NCBI GenBank assembly: GCA_016790965.1 | Contig: JAEUNZ010000026.1 | Span: forward strand, 25,814 to 89,813 | Length of the DNA stretch: 64,000 bases | From: SSSZ01 sp016790965 | GTDB lineage: Bacteria; Pseudomonadota; Gammaproteobacteria; Burkholderiales; Rhodocyclaceae | Direction: 5' to 3' | Shown: positions 1 to 8,712 of the stretch, one piece after another | Numbering within the stretch: position 1 is the first letter of the stretch | How the letters are laid out: each line of letters begins with the position of its first letter | Made by a program: the position numbers and the translations under genes | Notes under the pieces: model-generated | The model's input: the letters and a program-made list of their open reading frames with translations, nothing else | Told to the model about the DNA's origin: nothing | Databases searched by the model: none

Positions 1-137
1 AACAGGGGGCGATGGTCAATGTGGTCCAGGACGGCAAGCGAGTCGCTTTCGACATCGGACTGGGCGCCCTGCGCCGTGCCGGCATGTCGCTGAGCGCCAA
101 GGTACTGCGCCTGGCGCGCTACGTGAAGGAGGATTGA
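1..137 (+). CDS. YfiR-family (DUF4154) protein, 3' end only
   Basis: Only the last 44 codons are in the window, reading in the frame that ends at the TGA of 135-137. The visible tail contains GKRVAFDIGLGALRRAGMSL and then SAKVLRLARYV. This resembles the conserved C-terminus of YfiR/DUF4154 proteins, which carry an 'F-I-N-L-x-A-A-x-R-A-G-L-x-I-S-S-K-L-L-x-L-A' pattern. YfiR is a periplasmic protein that holds the diguanylate cyclase YfiN inactive. The next gene, one base downstream, is a CHASE8-type GGDEF protein, which is the expected partner and supports the assignment. The signal peptide and cysteines of YfiR lie outside the window. Confidence 0.7.
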   Translation, partial: QGAMVNVVQDGKRVAFDIGLGALRRAGMSLSAKVLRLARYVKED

Positions 138-138
138 G

Positions 139-1968
139 TTGCGGGGAAGAAGGCGCCGCCGCATTCGCGAAATCGTCATCAGCACGGGGGTGACTCTTTG
201 TCTGGTGGGGGTTCTGGCGGTGATCCAGCATTTCATCTGGCAGGCGGCGGCGGAGCGGGGACTGCTCTCCCTGGCCCGGGTGGTGGGCAGCAACAGCACC
301 GCTGCCCTGGCCTTCGGCAACGCGGCGGACGCGGCGGAAATCCTGGCGGCCTGCGAATCGGCACCGGCGGTGACCCGGGCACGGCTGATCCTGCCCGGGG
401 GGCGGGTCATTGCGCAATATTCTGCGGCGCAAGGGGGGCCGCTGCTGCTCGGGCTGCCCATGCCCGAAATTGCCGTGGATGAAGCGATTCAGCTTCAGGG
501 CCGCCCCGTGGGGCGCATCAAGATGAGCGCCTCCCTCGAGCCGGTATTCCGGCAGACGCTGTATTTCCTGGGTTCCGGCCTGGCGGTGGTGTGCATAGGC
601 GCCGTCCTGGCGGCCTTTTTTTCGGCCCGCCTGCGGCAGAGCGTAGTGTTTGCCGAAGAGCGCATGGCTTATCTGGCCCTCTACGACACCCTGACCGGCC
701 TGCCCAACCGCAATTCCTTCCGCGATGCCCTGGATGCGGCCGTGGCCCGCTTGCGCCGGGATGGGCGCGAATTTGCGGTGCTCTTCGTCGATTTCGACGG
801 CTTCAAGCAGGTGAATGATACCCACGGTCACGCGACGGGGGACCAGGTGCTCATCGATCTGGGCAAGCGCCTGGAACGCTCGTTGCGGGCCAACGACTTC
901 GTCGCCCGCATTTCCGGCGACGAGTTCGTCGTCCTCCTCGATCAGCCCGACAGTGCCGATGCGGTAGGGCGCATCGCCGCAAAGCTGGTGGAATTGATGG
1001 GGCAGCCGATCCGGGTCGGCGAGCGCTCGATCACGGTGGGCGCCAGTGTGGGCGTTGCCCTGGCCCCCGCCGATGGCGTCACGGCCAACGAACTCCTGCA
1101 GCGGGCCGACGCTGCCATGTACCACGCCAAGCAGCGGGGCAAGAACGGTTACCAGTTTTTCTCCAGTGCCATCGAGCAGCAGACCCGCCAGCGCCTAGAG
1201 CTGGAGCAGGCCCTGCGCGAGGCCTGCACCCGGGAGCAGTTCCGGCTGGTCTATCAACCGATCTACGATCTTCGCTCCGGCCGGGTGGCCAGCGCCGAGG
1301 CCTTGCTGCGCTGGAATCACCCGCAACGGGGGGCGGTGTCGCCGGCCGAATTCATCCCAGTGGCGGAGGAATGTGGGCTCATCCCGGAAATCGGCCTTGT
1401 TGTCCTGCGCCGAGTGGCGGCGGATCTCGCCGGGCTGGCAGCCAAGGGGCTCGCCATTCCGCCTTTGGCAGTCAATCTTTCGTTCCGGCAGTTTGCCCGC
1501 AGCGAGGGGGAGGCGCTTTTCTTCCGGGAACTGGATCGCCTCGGTCTCGCTCCGGACCGTATCGAGTTCGAGCTGACCGAGAGTGTTTCCCTCGACGAGG
1601 CTCAGGGTGGCCGCGCCCTGGTCGAACGCCTTGAAGCCCGCGGCTATCGCCTGGCCGTCGACGATTTCGGCACCGGATACAGTTCCCTGGGTGCCCTGTG
1701 TGGCATGACGAACGCCAAGCTCAAGATCGACCGCAGCCTGATCCGGGCCATGGGCGAAGGCAACCGGGGTTTGGCCATCGTCGATGCGATCCTGCGCATG
1801 GCCCGCGCCCTGTCGATTCCGGTGGTGGCCGAAGGGGTGGAAACCGAGGCCGAACTGTCCACCCTCTACGCCCTGGACTGTGAATACGGACAGGGCTTTC
1901 TGCTGGCCCGGCCCATGAGCGTGGATGACCTGACCGTGCTGTTGGCCGCGGAGGCGATCCCCGCCTGA
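139..1968 (+). CDS. Membrane GGDEF-EAL cyclic-di-GMP enzyme with CHASE8-like sensor (YfiN-like)
   Basis: A 609-residue inner-membrane enzyme for turnover of cyclic di-GMP. The start is a TTG with AAGGAGG at 126-132, seven bases upstream. Transmembrane segments lie near residues 10-32 and 142-165. They bracket a periplasmic region resembling CHASE8, with VGSNSTAALAFG. The GGDEF domain (about 180-335) has SGDEF at residues 259-263 and a RxxD inhibitory site (RAND) five residues before it. The EAL domain (about 350-605) keeps E387-A-L, NLS, ELTES, DDFGTGYSSL, KID and AEGVETE, so both halves look catalytically intact. It directly follows a YfiR-like gene, so it is probably YfiR-controlled. Canonical YfiN lacks an EAL domain, so this is a bifunctional variant. 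Confidence 0.9.
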   Translation: MRGRRRRRIREIVISTGVTLCLVGVLAVIQHFIWQAAAERGLLSLARVVGSNSTAALAFGNAADAAEILAACESAPAVTRARLILPGGRVIAQYSAAQGGPLLLGLPMPEIAVDEAIQLQGRPVGRIKMSASLEPVFRQTLYFLGSGLAVVCIGAVLAAFFSARLRQSVVFAEERMAYLALYDTLTGLPNRNSFRDALDAAVARLRRDGREFAVLFVDFDGFKQVNDTHGHATGDQVLIDLGKRLERSLRANDFVARISGDEFVVLLDQPDSADAVGRIAAKLVELMGQPIRVGERSITVGASVGVALAPADGVTANELLQRADAAMYHAKQRGKNGYQFFSSAIEQQTRQRLELEQALREACTREQFRLVYQPIYDLRSGRVASAEALLRWNHPQRGAVSPAEFIPVAEECGLIPEIGLVVLRRVAADLAGLAAKGLAIPPLAVNLSFRQFARSEGEALFFRELDRLGLAPDRIEFELTESVSLDEAQGGRALVERLEARGYRLAVDDFGTGYSSLGALCGMTNAKLKIDRSLIRAMGEGNRGLAIVDAILRMARALSIPVVAEGVETEAELSTLYALDCEYGQGFLLARPMSVDDLTVLLAAEAIPA

Positions 1969-2039
1969 CGGACCGTCTTCCGGTTGCGGCCCCCGTGGGG
2001 CTCACCAGGGTGTTTCTTTTTCGCGAAAGTCTTTTCTCC

Positions 2040-3230
2040 ATGGCTCAACTCATCCTCCTCCCCGGCAAGGAGCGCTCGGCGCTCAAGCGCCACCCCTGGC
2101 TCTTCGCCGGTTCTGTCGGCCGGCTGGAAGGCCGTGCCCGCCCAGGCGACACGGTGGAAGTGCTGGCCGACGACGGTCGTTCCCTGGGCCGTGCCGCCTA
2201 CAGCCCTAAATCCCAGATTCGCGCCCGCTTCTGGACCTTCGACGGCGCCGAGTCCGTCGATGATGCCTTCTTCAAGCGCCGCGTCGCCGCCGCCGTGGCC
2301 CGCCGTGCCGTCCTGCCGGAACTCGCCGGGCAGGAGGGGCTGCGCCTCATCCACGGGGAGTCGGACGGGCTGCCCGGCGTCATCGCCGACCGCTATGCCG
2401 ACACGGTGGTGGTGCAGCTCACTTCGGCTGGTGCAGACAAATGGCGCGCGGCCATCGTCGCCGCCCTGGTCAAGGCCACCGGCTGCGCCCGGGTCTTCGA
2501 ACGTTCCGACTCCGACGTGCGGGGCCTGGAAGGGCTGGAACCGACCACCGGCTGGGTGCACGGCGAGGCGCCGGCCGCGCCGCTCTCCATCCTGGAAAAC
2601 AGCGTCCGCCTGGGCATCGACATCGCCGGCGGCCACAAGACCGGCTTCTACCTGGATCAGCGGGACAACCGCCTGCTCCTGGGGCAACTGGCGGCGGGCA
2701 AGGAAGTCCTCAACTGCTTCTGCTACACGGGGGGCTTTTCCCTCCAGGCCCTGGCCGGGGGCGCCGCCAGCGTGCTGTCCATCGATTCCTCCGGTCCGGC
2801 CCTGGATCAGGCCCGGGCCAATCTGGCCCTCAACCCGGCCTTGCCGGCGGAGCGCGCCGAGTGGCTGGAGGACGATGTCTTTCAGGCGCTGCGCGATTTC
2901 AGGAAGGCCGGGCGGCAATTCGACCTCATCGTCCTCGACCCGCCCAAGTTCGCCCCTTCCGCCGCCCATGCGGAGCGCGCGGCTCGAGCCTATAAGGACA
3001 TCAACCTCCTGGGCTGCCGCCTGCTGCGGCCGGGGGGACTGCTCATGAGCTATTCCTGCTCCGGCGGCGTCGGGCTGGAACTGTTCCAGAAGATCGTCGC
3101 CGGTGCTGCCCTGGATGCCGGCCGCGAGGCGCGTATCGTGCGCCGGCTGGCGGGTGCGGCGGATCATCCCGTCGGTTTGAATTTCCCGGAAGGGGAGTAC
3201 CTCAAGGGCTTGCTGGTACAGGTCGATTGA
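2040..3230 (+). CDS. rlmI: Class I SAM-dependent rRNA cytosine methyltransferase (RlmI-like)
   Basis: A 396-residue cytoplasmic methyltransferase of the RlmI family, which makes 5-methylcytosine at 23S rRNA C1962 in E. coli. The N-terminal ~80 residues (LPGKERSALKRHPWLFAGSV) form a PUA-like RNA-binding domain. The Rossmann methyltransferase core follows, with LNCFCYTGGFSLQA for SAM binding, the catalytic LDPPKFA and the cysteine motif SYSCSGG. The ATG at 2040 was chosen because homologues start close to the LLPGKERS segment. An in-frame upstream start at 1995 would add 15 poorly conserved residues, and no strong Shine-Dalgarno is visible for either. It is preceded by a 71-base spacer with a short GCCCC/GGGGC hairpin. 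The exact target base is family knowledge, not visible here. Confidence 0.85.
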   Translation: MAQLILLPGKERSALKRHPWLFAGSVGRLEGRARPGDTVEVLADDGRSLGRAAYSPKSQIRARFWTFDGAESVDDAFFKRRVAAAVARRAVLPELAGQEGLRLIHGESDGLPGVIADRYADTVVVQLTSAGADKWRAAIVAALVKATGCARVFERSDSDVRGLEGLEPTTGWVHGEAPAAPLSILENSVRLGIDIAGGHKTGFYLDQRDNRLLLGQLAAGKEVLNCFCYTGGFSLQALAGGAASVLSIDSSGPALDQARANLALNPALPAERAEWLEDDVFQALRDFRKAGRQFDLIVLDPPKFAPSAAHAERAARAYKDINLLGCRLLRPGGLLMSYSCSGGVGLELFQKIVAGAALDAGREARIVRRLAGAADHPVGLNFPEGEYLKGLLVQVD

Positions 3231-3255
3231 GGCTGCGCCCGTCCTCCCGTACACT
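3227..3255 (+). promoter_or_regulatory. Candidate sigma-70 promoter for the metal-uptake operon
   Basis: TTGAGG at 3227-3232, a 17-base spacer, then TACACT at 3250-3255. The -35 overlaps the stop codon of the methyltransferase gene. A start of transcription 6-7 bases past the -10 would fall at about 3262, on the GTG of the next gene, so that mRNA could be leaderless. No clear Zur-type palindrome is seen around it. Confidence 0.4.
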
Positions 3256-3261
3256 GTCGCC

Positions 3262-3543
3262 GTGACCGCCCTCCATCGTTTTCTCCTCGTTTGCGTCTTC
3301 TTCTTCGCCCAACTGGCGGCGGGGGCGCATGGCGTCGAGCATGGGGCGGGCGACGAGGGGCCGCTGCCGTCCCATGTCTGCGAGCTGTGCCTGGCCGCCC
3401 ACGACCTCGGGTCGGCCCTGCCTTCCCTGGTGGCCCTGCCGCCCATCGCCCCGCCGCGCGGCATGCCGGAGGCCGCACCGGCTACCGGCCGCACCTTCCT
3501 GCCGGTCCCGCCGGCTCGCCAGGGCGCCCCGCCTTTCGCCTGA
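3262..3543 (+). CDS. Small secreted protein with His-Cys motif (DUF2946-like)
   Basis: A 93-residue protein starting at GTG 3262. An N-terminal hydrophobic signal (HRFLLVCVFFFAQLAAGA) is followed by a short mature region with HVCELCLAAHD, a potential metal- or haem-binding Cys-x2-Cys next to histidines, and then a proline/alanine-rich tail. Small proteins of this look, often annotated DUF2946, commonly precede metal-transport or TonB-type genes in betaproteobacteria. It stands 67 bases before the outer-membrane protein of the metal-uptake operon and is probably its first gene. Function is not established. There is no obvious Shine-Dalgarno. Confidence 0.55.
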   Translation: MTALHRFLLVCVFFFAQLAAGAHGVEHGAGDEGPLPSHVCELCLAAHDLGSALPSLVALPPIAPPRGMPEAAPATGRTFLPVPPARQGAPPFA

Positions 3544-3610
3544 AACGCCGATTGTGTCGCGCCACTCCCGCCGGGAGCGGCGTTTGCCTTTGCCTTTTCA
3601 GGAGATTTCC

Positions 3611-5038
3611 ATGCAACAGCGAACAACTGCGCTGGCGCTCGCCCTGGCGTTTGCCGGGAGCGCCCACGCCGCCAACGACGCCGATCTGGCCGCCATCCGC
3701 GCCCAGATCGACGAGATGAAGAAGAGCTACGAGCAGCGCATCGCCGCCCTCGAACAAAAGCTTACCCAGGCCGAGGCCAAGGCCGTCGGCGCCGAGCGCA
3801 AGGCGGAGGCGGCGAGCGCTGCCACCGTCGCGGCGGCGGCAGCCCGGCCGGCTCCCGCCCATGCCGATGTCCATCCGGAAATCGGGCTCTTCCTCCAGGG
3901 GAAATACGTGGCGATGAAGAACGTGTCCGAGCGGGGCATTACCGGCTTCGTAGCGGCCGCAGGTCACGAGCACGGGGAGGGCGGTATCGAGGGGGAGAAT
4001 CGCCGTGGCTTTTCGGTGGATCACACGGAGCTGATGTTGTCGGCCAGCGTCGACCCCTACTGGCGGGGCATGGCCGTTCTGGCTGTGCAGGACGGCGAGG
4101 TGGAAGTCGAGGAAGCCTGGTTCCAGTCCTTGGCCATCGGCCACGGCGTTGGCCTCAAGGGCGGGCGTTTCAAGTCCGGCATCGGCTACCTTAACGAGCA
4201 GCACGCCCACCAGTGGGATTTCGCTGACGCGCCCCTGGTCTATCAGGCCTTCTTTGGCAGCCACGGCAGCTACGCCCAGGACGGTGTGCAACTCAAATGG
4301 CTGGCACCGACGCCCGTCTTCCTGGAATTCGGGGCGGAAATCGGCCGCGGCGCCAACTTCCCGGGAAGCGACCGCAACAAGAACGGCAGCGGGGCCGGCG
4401 CTCTGTTCGCCCATGCGGGCGGCGACGTCGGCATCGCCCATAGCTGGCGGGCGGGAGTCTCCTACCTGCGCACCGCAGCCCGGAACCGGGAAGCGCACTT
4501 CGAGGACGTGGGCGGCCTGGAGGCGGTCGGGGCCTTCAGCGGGCGCTCCCGCATCTGGGGGGCCGACTTCGTCTGGAAGTGGGCGCCGGATGGCAATCCC
4601 AAGACGCGCAACTTTAAGTTCCAGACCGAGTACTTCCAGCGCCGGGAGGCGGGCGAGTTGACCTGCTCCGACGACGAGGGCGCGGGCAACGCCTGCGATC
4701 CCTTGGCCGCCGGCGACAGCGTGACCAGCCGCACCCGTACCCGACAGAGCGGCTGGTATGCCGAGGGCGTCTACCAGTTCTCGCCCCAGTGGCGGGCCGG
4801 CCTGCGTTACGAGCAACTGGACAGCGGTCGCCGCGATTTCGGCAGCAACGCCGCCAATCTGGTGGTGGAAAACTACAAGCCGAAGCGGGCGTCCCTGATG
4901 GCCGACTACAACTGGAGCGAGTTCTCTCGCGTGCGTCTGCAGTACGCCCACGATCGCTCCATGGCGGGCCTGACCGACCACCAGTGGACCCTACAATACC
5001 TCATGAGTCTGGGTGCCCACGGCGCCCACAGATTCTAG
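3611..5038 (+). CDS. Outer-membrane beta-barrel protein of a metal-uptake operon
   Basis: A 475-residue exported protein. The ATG at 3611 follows AGGAGAT (3600-3606). A signal peptide (ALALALAFAGSAHA) is followed by a short coiled-coil segment (about residues 25-60, AAIRAQIDEMKKSYEQRIAA) like the trimerising helix of some porins. The rest has alternating aromatic/polar beta-strand character and a barrel-like end (HQWTLQYLMSL). Histidine-rich loops such as AAGHEHGEGG suggest metal contact. It lies between a small Cys-motif protein and the ABC binding-protein gene, nine bases before the latter, so the likely role is passage of zinc or a similar divalent metal across the outer membrane. No TonB box is evident. 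The substrate is inferred from context only. Confidence 0.7.
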   Translation: MQQRTTALALALAFAGSAHAANDADLAAIRAQIDEMKKSYEQRIAALEQKLTQAEAKAVGAERKAEAASAATVAAAAARPAPAHADVHPEIGLFLQGKYVAMKNVSERGITGFVAAAGHEHGEGGIEGENRRGFSVDHTELMLSASVDPYWRGMAVLAVQDGEVEVEEAWFQSLAIGHGVGLKGGRFKSGIGYLNEQHAHQWDFADAPLVYQAFFGSHGSYAQDGVQLKWLAPTPVFLEFGAEIGRGANFPGSDRNKNGSGAGALFAHAGGDVGIAHSWRAGVSYLRTAARNREAHFEDVGGLEAVGAFSGRSRIWGADFVWKWAPDGNPKTRNFKFQTEYFQRREAGELTCSDDEGAGNACDPLAAGDSVTSRTRTRQSGWYAEGVYQFSPQWRAGLRYEQLDSGRRDFGSNAANLVVENYKPKRASLMADYNWSEFSRVRLQYAHDRSMAGLTDHQWTLQYLMSLGAHGAHRF

Positions 5039-5047
5039 GAGGCGGCC

Positions 5048-5944
5048 ATGCAACGCTTAATTGGTTTCATGTTCTGCTTGCTGGCCGCCGCACCCACCTG
5101 GGCGGTGGTGAATGTTTTCGCCACCGTGCCCGAGTGGGCGGCGCTCGCCCGCGAGATCGGCGGCGACAAGGTGAAGGTCTACGCCGCCACCCATGCGCTC
5201 CAGGATCCCCACCGCATCGAGGCGCGGCCCTCGCTGCTGGCCCAGGCGCGGACGGCACAACTGGTGGTGGCCGGCGGCGCCGATCTGGAAATCGGCTGGT
5301 TGCCGGTGGTGTTGCGGGATTCCGGCAACGCCCTCATCCAGCCGGGCCGGCCCGGCTACTTCGAAGCGGCCCGCTGGGTGACGCCCATCGAAGTGCCTGC
5401 CAGCGTGGACCGCGCCCACGGCGATGTGCACGCCGCCGGCAACCCGCACCTCCACCTCGATCCGCGCAACGTGCTCAAGGTCGCGGCGGCCCTCGCTACG
5501 AGGCTGGCCGAGATCGACCCCGGCAATGCCGCCGCCTTTCGCGCCAACGCTCAGGCCTTCGCCGACAAATGGCAGGCGGCCCTGGTTCGCTGGGAAAAGC
5601 AGGGGGCGGCTCTGAAGGGCGTGGCGGTGCTGGTGCATCACCGTTCTTTCAGCTATCTCCTGGCCTGGCTGGGCATGGCCGAGACCGGAACCCTGGAGCC
5701 CAAGCCGGGGGTGGAGCCCACCAGCGGCCATCTGACCGAGCTCCTGGCGCGGCAGCAGGTCCAGCCGGCCCGCATGGTGCTGCGGGCGGCTTACCAAGGC
5801 GAAGGGCCGAGCCTATGGGTGGCGGGTCGGGCGAAAATTCCGGCCGTGGTCCTGCCCTTCACGGTCGGCGGGTCTGAAGGCGCCCAGGATCTCTTCGGGC
5901 TGTTCGACGACACCCTGGCCCGCCTGACGGGGGCGCTGCGATGA
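5048..5944 (+). CDS. Metal ABC transporter substrate-binding protein (ZnuA-like)
   Basis: A 298-residue periplasmic binding protein of the cluster A-I metal family. The signal peptide runs MQRLIGFMFCLLAAAPTWA. Putative metal ligands are seen in DPHRIEARPS (near residue 55), NPHLHLDP and VHHRSFSYLLAWLG. These match the usual pattern of three histidines plus an acidic residue that bind Zn(II) or Mn(II). The long His-rich loop typical of high-affinity ZnuA is absent. Aggcgg-type Shine-Dalgarno bases precede the ATG. The stop overlaps the ATP-binding gene by four bases, so the three ABC genes are one translationally coupled unit. Zinc is the most likely substrate, manganese is possible. Confidence 0.85.
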   Translation: MQRLIGFMFCLLAAAPTWAVVNVFATVPEWAALAREIGGDKVKVYAATHALQDPHRIEARPSLLAQARTAQLVVAGGADLEIGWLPVVLRDSGNALIQPGRPGYFEAARWVTPIEVPASVDRAHGDVHAAGNPHLHLDPRNVLKVAAALATRLAEIDPGNAAAFRANAQAFADKWQAALVRWEKQGAALKGVAVLVHHRSFSYLLAWLGMAETGTLEPKPGVEPTSGHLTELLARQQVQPARMVLRAAYQGEGPSLWVAGRAKIPAVVLPFTVGGSEGAQDLFGLFDDTLARLTGALR

Positions 5945-6564
5945 ACCTGCTCGCCGTACGCGACCTCGTGGTCGGCTGGGAGCGGCCGGTGGTGGGGCCT
6001 CTCGGCTTCCACGTCTGTCGCGGCGAGATCGTCGCCCTTGCCGGCCCTAACGGGGCCGGCAAGTCCACCTTGCTGGCGGCCCTGGCGGGGGATGGGCACG
6101 TCTTTTCCGGCGAACTGCTGTGGGCGCCGGGGCTACGCCTGGGCTTCCAGACCCAGGGGCTGCCGCCCCTGGAGGGCTTGCCTCTCTGCGGACGGGATAT
6201 TCTGGGGCTGACAGGGGCTGTCCCCATGGGATTGCCGCCCTGGCTTCAGGACTGCCTGGACCGCCGGCTGGACCGCTTGTCCGGCGGGCAGCGCCAATAT
6301 CTCGCCTTGTGGGCCATCCTGATGGCGCCGGCCGATGTGCTGCTCCTGGACGAACCGACCAACAACCTCGACGCCGCGGGCGTCGCCCATTTGAGCGGTG
6401 TCCTGCGGGACCGGGCGGCGGCGGGGGCGGGCATCCTGCTGGTGAGCCATGACGCGGATTTTGCCGCCGGCCTGGGCGCGCGGGTGTTCGATCTGACGCC
6501 GCGACCGCCGCCTCTCCCGGACGGGACGGGGGGCGCCGCAGCGCTGGGGGGGGCGGCGCCATGA
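5941..6564 (+). CDS. Metal ABC transporter ATP-binding protein (ZnuC-like)
   Basis: A 207-residue cytoplasmic ATPase subunit, shorter than the usual 230-260. It has Walker A GPNGAGKST (about residues 38-46), the signature LSGGQRQY, Walker B DVLLLDEPTNNLD and the switch histidine in LLVSHDADF. The C-terminal tail is short and rich in Pro/Gly/Ala, without the extension of canonical ZnuC. It overlaps the binding-protein gene and the permease gene by four bases each. It powers import through the permease encoded next. Confidence 0.88.
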   Translation: MNLLAVRDLVVGWERPVVGPLGFHVCRGEIVALAGPNGAGKSTLLAALAGDGHVFSGELLWAPGLRLGFQTQGLPPLEGLPLCGRDILGLTGAVPMGLPPWLQDCLDRRLDRLSGGQRQYLALWAILMAPADVLLLDEPTNNLDAAGVAHLSGVLRDRAAAGAGILLVSHDADFAAGLGARVFDLTPRPPPLPDGTGGAAALGGAAP

Positions 6565-7367
6565 GAGACTTGCTTGCCGGCTTCTTCGTCGTCCCCTTCC
6601 TCACCGGGCTTCTTCTGGCGGTTCTTCTGCCCGTGCTGGGCTGCTATCTGCGGCTGCGACATGAGTGGCTGGCGGCGCTGGCCTACGGCAACCTCGCCGC
6701 CGCCGGGTCTCTGGCAGCCCTCGCCGTCGGGGTGCCGCTGGTCGCTGGGGGAATGGCGGCCGCCGCGGTGGCGGTCCTGCTGCGTCGCCGATCCGGCGAT
6801 GCACCGGTGAGGGGGAGCACCTATGCCTTCTACCTGGTCGGGGGCTGGGCCGTGGCGGTCCTGCTGGCCGCCAATTTTCCCCTCGCCGAGCGTCTGGGCC
6901 ATGCCCTTTTCGACGGCCAGTTATATTTCGCCGAGCAGGCCCATCTGCTGGGTACCCTGGGCGTCGCATCGCTGGTCCTGCCACTCCTCGCCGCCCTGTC
7001 GAAGGATTTGTTGCTGGCCGAGATATTTCCGCGCCATCACCGTTTGAACGGCCGTTCGGCACGTGCGATCCACCTGGGTTTCGATCTGCTGGTGGTGGCT
7101 TCCCTGGCAGCCGCAACGCTTTCCCTGGGGGTGATCGCCGGGTTCGCCCTGGCCTTCGTCCCCCCCTGGCTGGCTTTTGCGCGAGGGGCGAGCTGGCGTC
7201 AGGGACTCGTGCTGGCGGTGGCCGCGGGGGTGGGGGCCTACGTCCTCGCCTTCGCCCTGGCCCTGGGCTTCGATCAGCCCTTCGGGCCGGTGCTTTGTCT
7301 CGTCCTCGTCGGACTCGCGGCGGCAAGGTCGGGAATTCCCCGTGGTCGGCGGGGGAGCGCGGAGTAA
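6561..7367 (+). CDS. Metal ABC transporter permease (ZnuB-like)
   Basis: A 268-residue inner-membrane permease with about seven or eight hydrophobic segments, beginning LAGFFVVPFLTGLLLAVLLP. That opening, and the GCYLRLRHEWLAALAYGN segment, fit the ABC-3 family of Zn/Mn permeases. The ATG overlaps the stop of the ATPase gene (ATGA). It completes the operon of small Cys-motif protein, outer-membrane protein, binding protein, ATPase and permease, a full path for a divalent metal from outside to cytoplasm. Confidence 0.85.
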   Translation: MRDLLAGFFVVPFLTGLLLAVLLPVLGCYLRLRHEWLAALAYGNLAAAGSLAALAVGVPLVAGGMAAAAVAVLLRRRSGDAPVRGSTYAFYLVGGWAVAVLLAANFPLAERLGHALFDGQLYFAEQAHLLGTLGVASLVLPLLAALSKDLLLAEIFPRHHRLNGRSARAIHLGFDLLVVASLAAATLSLGVIAGFALAFVPPWLAFARGASWRQGLVLAVAAGVGAYVLAFALALGFDQPFGPVLCLVLVGLAAARSGIPRGRRGSAE

Positions 7368-7454
7368 AAGCCTTAGCCCGCAAAAACCCGGACGCAGCAT
7401 TGCGCGGCAATCGGCGCCGTGCTAAAACAGCCATTCCCCGAGGTCCGATCCCCC

Positions 7455-8702
7455 ATGGTTTTCTCCTTCTTCAAAAAACCCGCTGAAAAAATGCCGGAGC
7501 GCAAGGCCGCGCGGCCTAAGCCGCCTCCGGCCCCCGCCCCCGAGGAGTCGGCGGTCTGGGAACCGGCAGCGGAACAGAATGGAGCGGGCCCCGCAGGTCC
7601 GGCGCCCGCTGCGCCTGCGCCTGCGGCGAAGGAGGAGCCCCGCAAGGAACTGCCGGTCCTGGAATTCGGCGATTCCCAGTTCGACTTCACCGATTCGGCG
7701 GTCATGGCCATCGAGGTGGATCAGGACATGGATCCGGTCCAGGCCGATATCGAGCAGGCAGCCGTGCTTTTTGCCAACGGGCAGGATCCCGCGGCCCGGG
7801 CAGTTCTGGAGACTGCAGCCCGGGCCCACACCGGGGCCAGTGCGGAACGCCTGTGGCGCATGCTCCTCGACCTGATGCAGGTACTGGGCGACCGGGGGGG
7901 CTTCGAGCGCCTGGGCGAGGAGTTTTCCCAGGCCTGTGAAACCTCTCCCCCGGCGTGGCGGAGCGAGAACGACAAGCCGGCGGCTCCGCTGGCCAGCGGC
8001 CCCAAGGCCATCGTCCTACAGGGCGTGCTGACCGGCGCTGCCGCTCCCGAATTTGCCCAGATGAAGGCGGGCATCCAGAAGAAGGAAGCGCAGCGGGTTG
8101 ATCTGGGCAAGCTGGCCAGTTGCGATGAAGAAGCTGCCCGGGGGTTGGTCGAGCTCTTCCGTCTGGCGCGCAAGACCGGTGTGGCGGTGACCCTGGACGG
8201 GGCAGAGGGACTCGCCGCGCGGCTCGAAACGCGCCTGGTCGTGGGCCAGGCCGAATCCCAGGACAGTTGGCTGCTGCTCCTGGATCTCCTGCAGCACCTG
8301 GGCCGCCAGGAGTCCTTCGAGGAAAAGGCGGTGGATTACGCGGTCACCTTCGAGGTGTCGCCCCCTTCCTGGGAGATGCTCAAGACGGTGGCCAAAGCGG
8401 CTCCTGCGCTGGCACCCAGCGTCATTCCCCCGAGCGACATCCATTTTCTTTGCGGCGAACTCAAGAACTGTCGTTTCGACGACTTGCGCGCCTTCATCGA
8501 CTTGCACGAGCGGCCGGTGATCGATTTTGCCGCCGTGAAGCGCCTCGATTTTTTCTCCGCCGGCCTATTGCGCAACATTCTCGAACCGGTGAAGCGCCAG
8601 GGCAAGGAAGTCCTGATCCGCAATCCCCACCATCTGGTGGCTGAACTGATGGGCATCGTCGATTTGCCGAGCGTCGCCCGCATCATCGTCCCCAAAAATT
8701 AG
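7455..8702 (+). CDS. STAS-domain protein with Pro/Ala-rich N-terminus
   Basis: A 415-residue cytoplasmic protein. The start at 7455 was chosen because CGAGGT lies just upstream and the VFSFFKKP opening is typical of such small-regulator proteins. Residues about 10-60 are low-complexity Pro/Ala/Lys. Two helical segments (about 85-165 and 240-310) resemble each other and TPR-like repeats: the first has RLWRMLLDLMQVLGDRGGFE, the second SWLLLLDLLQHLGRQESFE. The C-terminal ~85 residues form a STAS domain with IDFAAVKRLDFFSAGLLRNI, where the FSAG serine is the usual phosphorylation position. STAS domains are anti-anti-sigma or MlaB-like modules. Neither a partner kinase nor Mla genes are adjacent. 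It lies ten bases before hslV, but probably has a separate function. Confidence 0.75.
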   Translation: MVFSFFKKPAEKMPERKAARPKPPPAPAPEESAVWEPAAEQNGAGPAGPAPAAPAPAAKEEPRKELPVLEFGDSQFDFTDSAVMAIEVDQDMDPVQADIEQAAVLFANGQDPAARAVLETAARAHTGASAERLWRMLLDLMQVLGDRGGFERLGEEFSQACETSPPAWRSENDKPAAPLASGPKAIVLQGVLTGAAAPEFAQMKAGIQKKEAQRVDLGKLASCDEEAARGLVELFRLARKTGVAVTLDGAEGLAARLETRLVVGQAESQDSWLLLLDLLQHLGRQESFEEKAVDYAVTFEVSPPSWEMLKTVAKAAPALAPSVIPPSDIHFLCGELKNCRFDDLRAFIDLHERPVIDFAAVKRLDFFSAGLLRNILEPVKRQGKEVLIRNPHHLVAELMGIVDLPSVARIIVPKN

Positions 8703-8712
8703 GAATATCCCC

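Noticed and set aside
1989..2001. GCCCC/GGGGC hairpin between the GGDEF-EAL gene and rlmI as a terminator
   Set aside because: Stem of five pairs with no adjacent T-tract.
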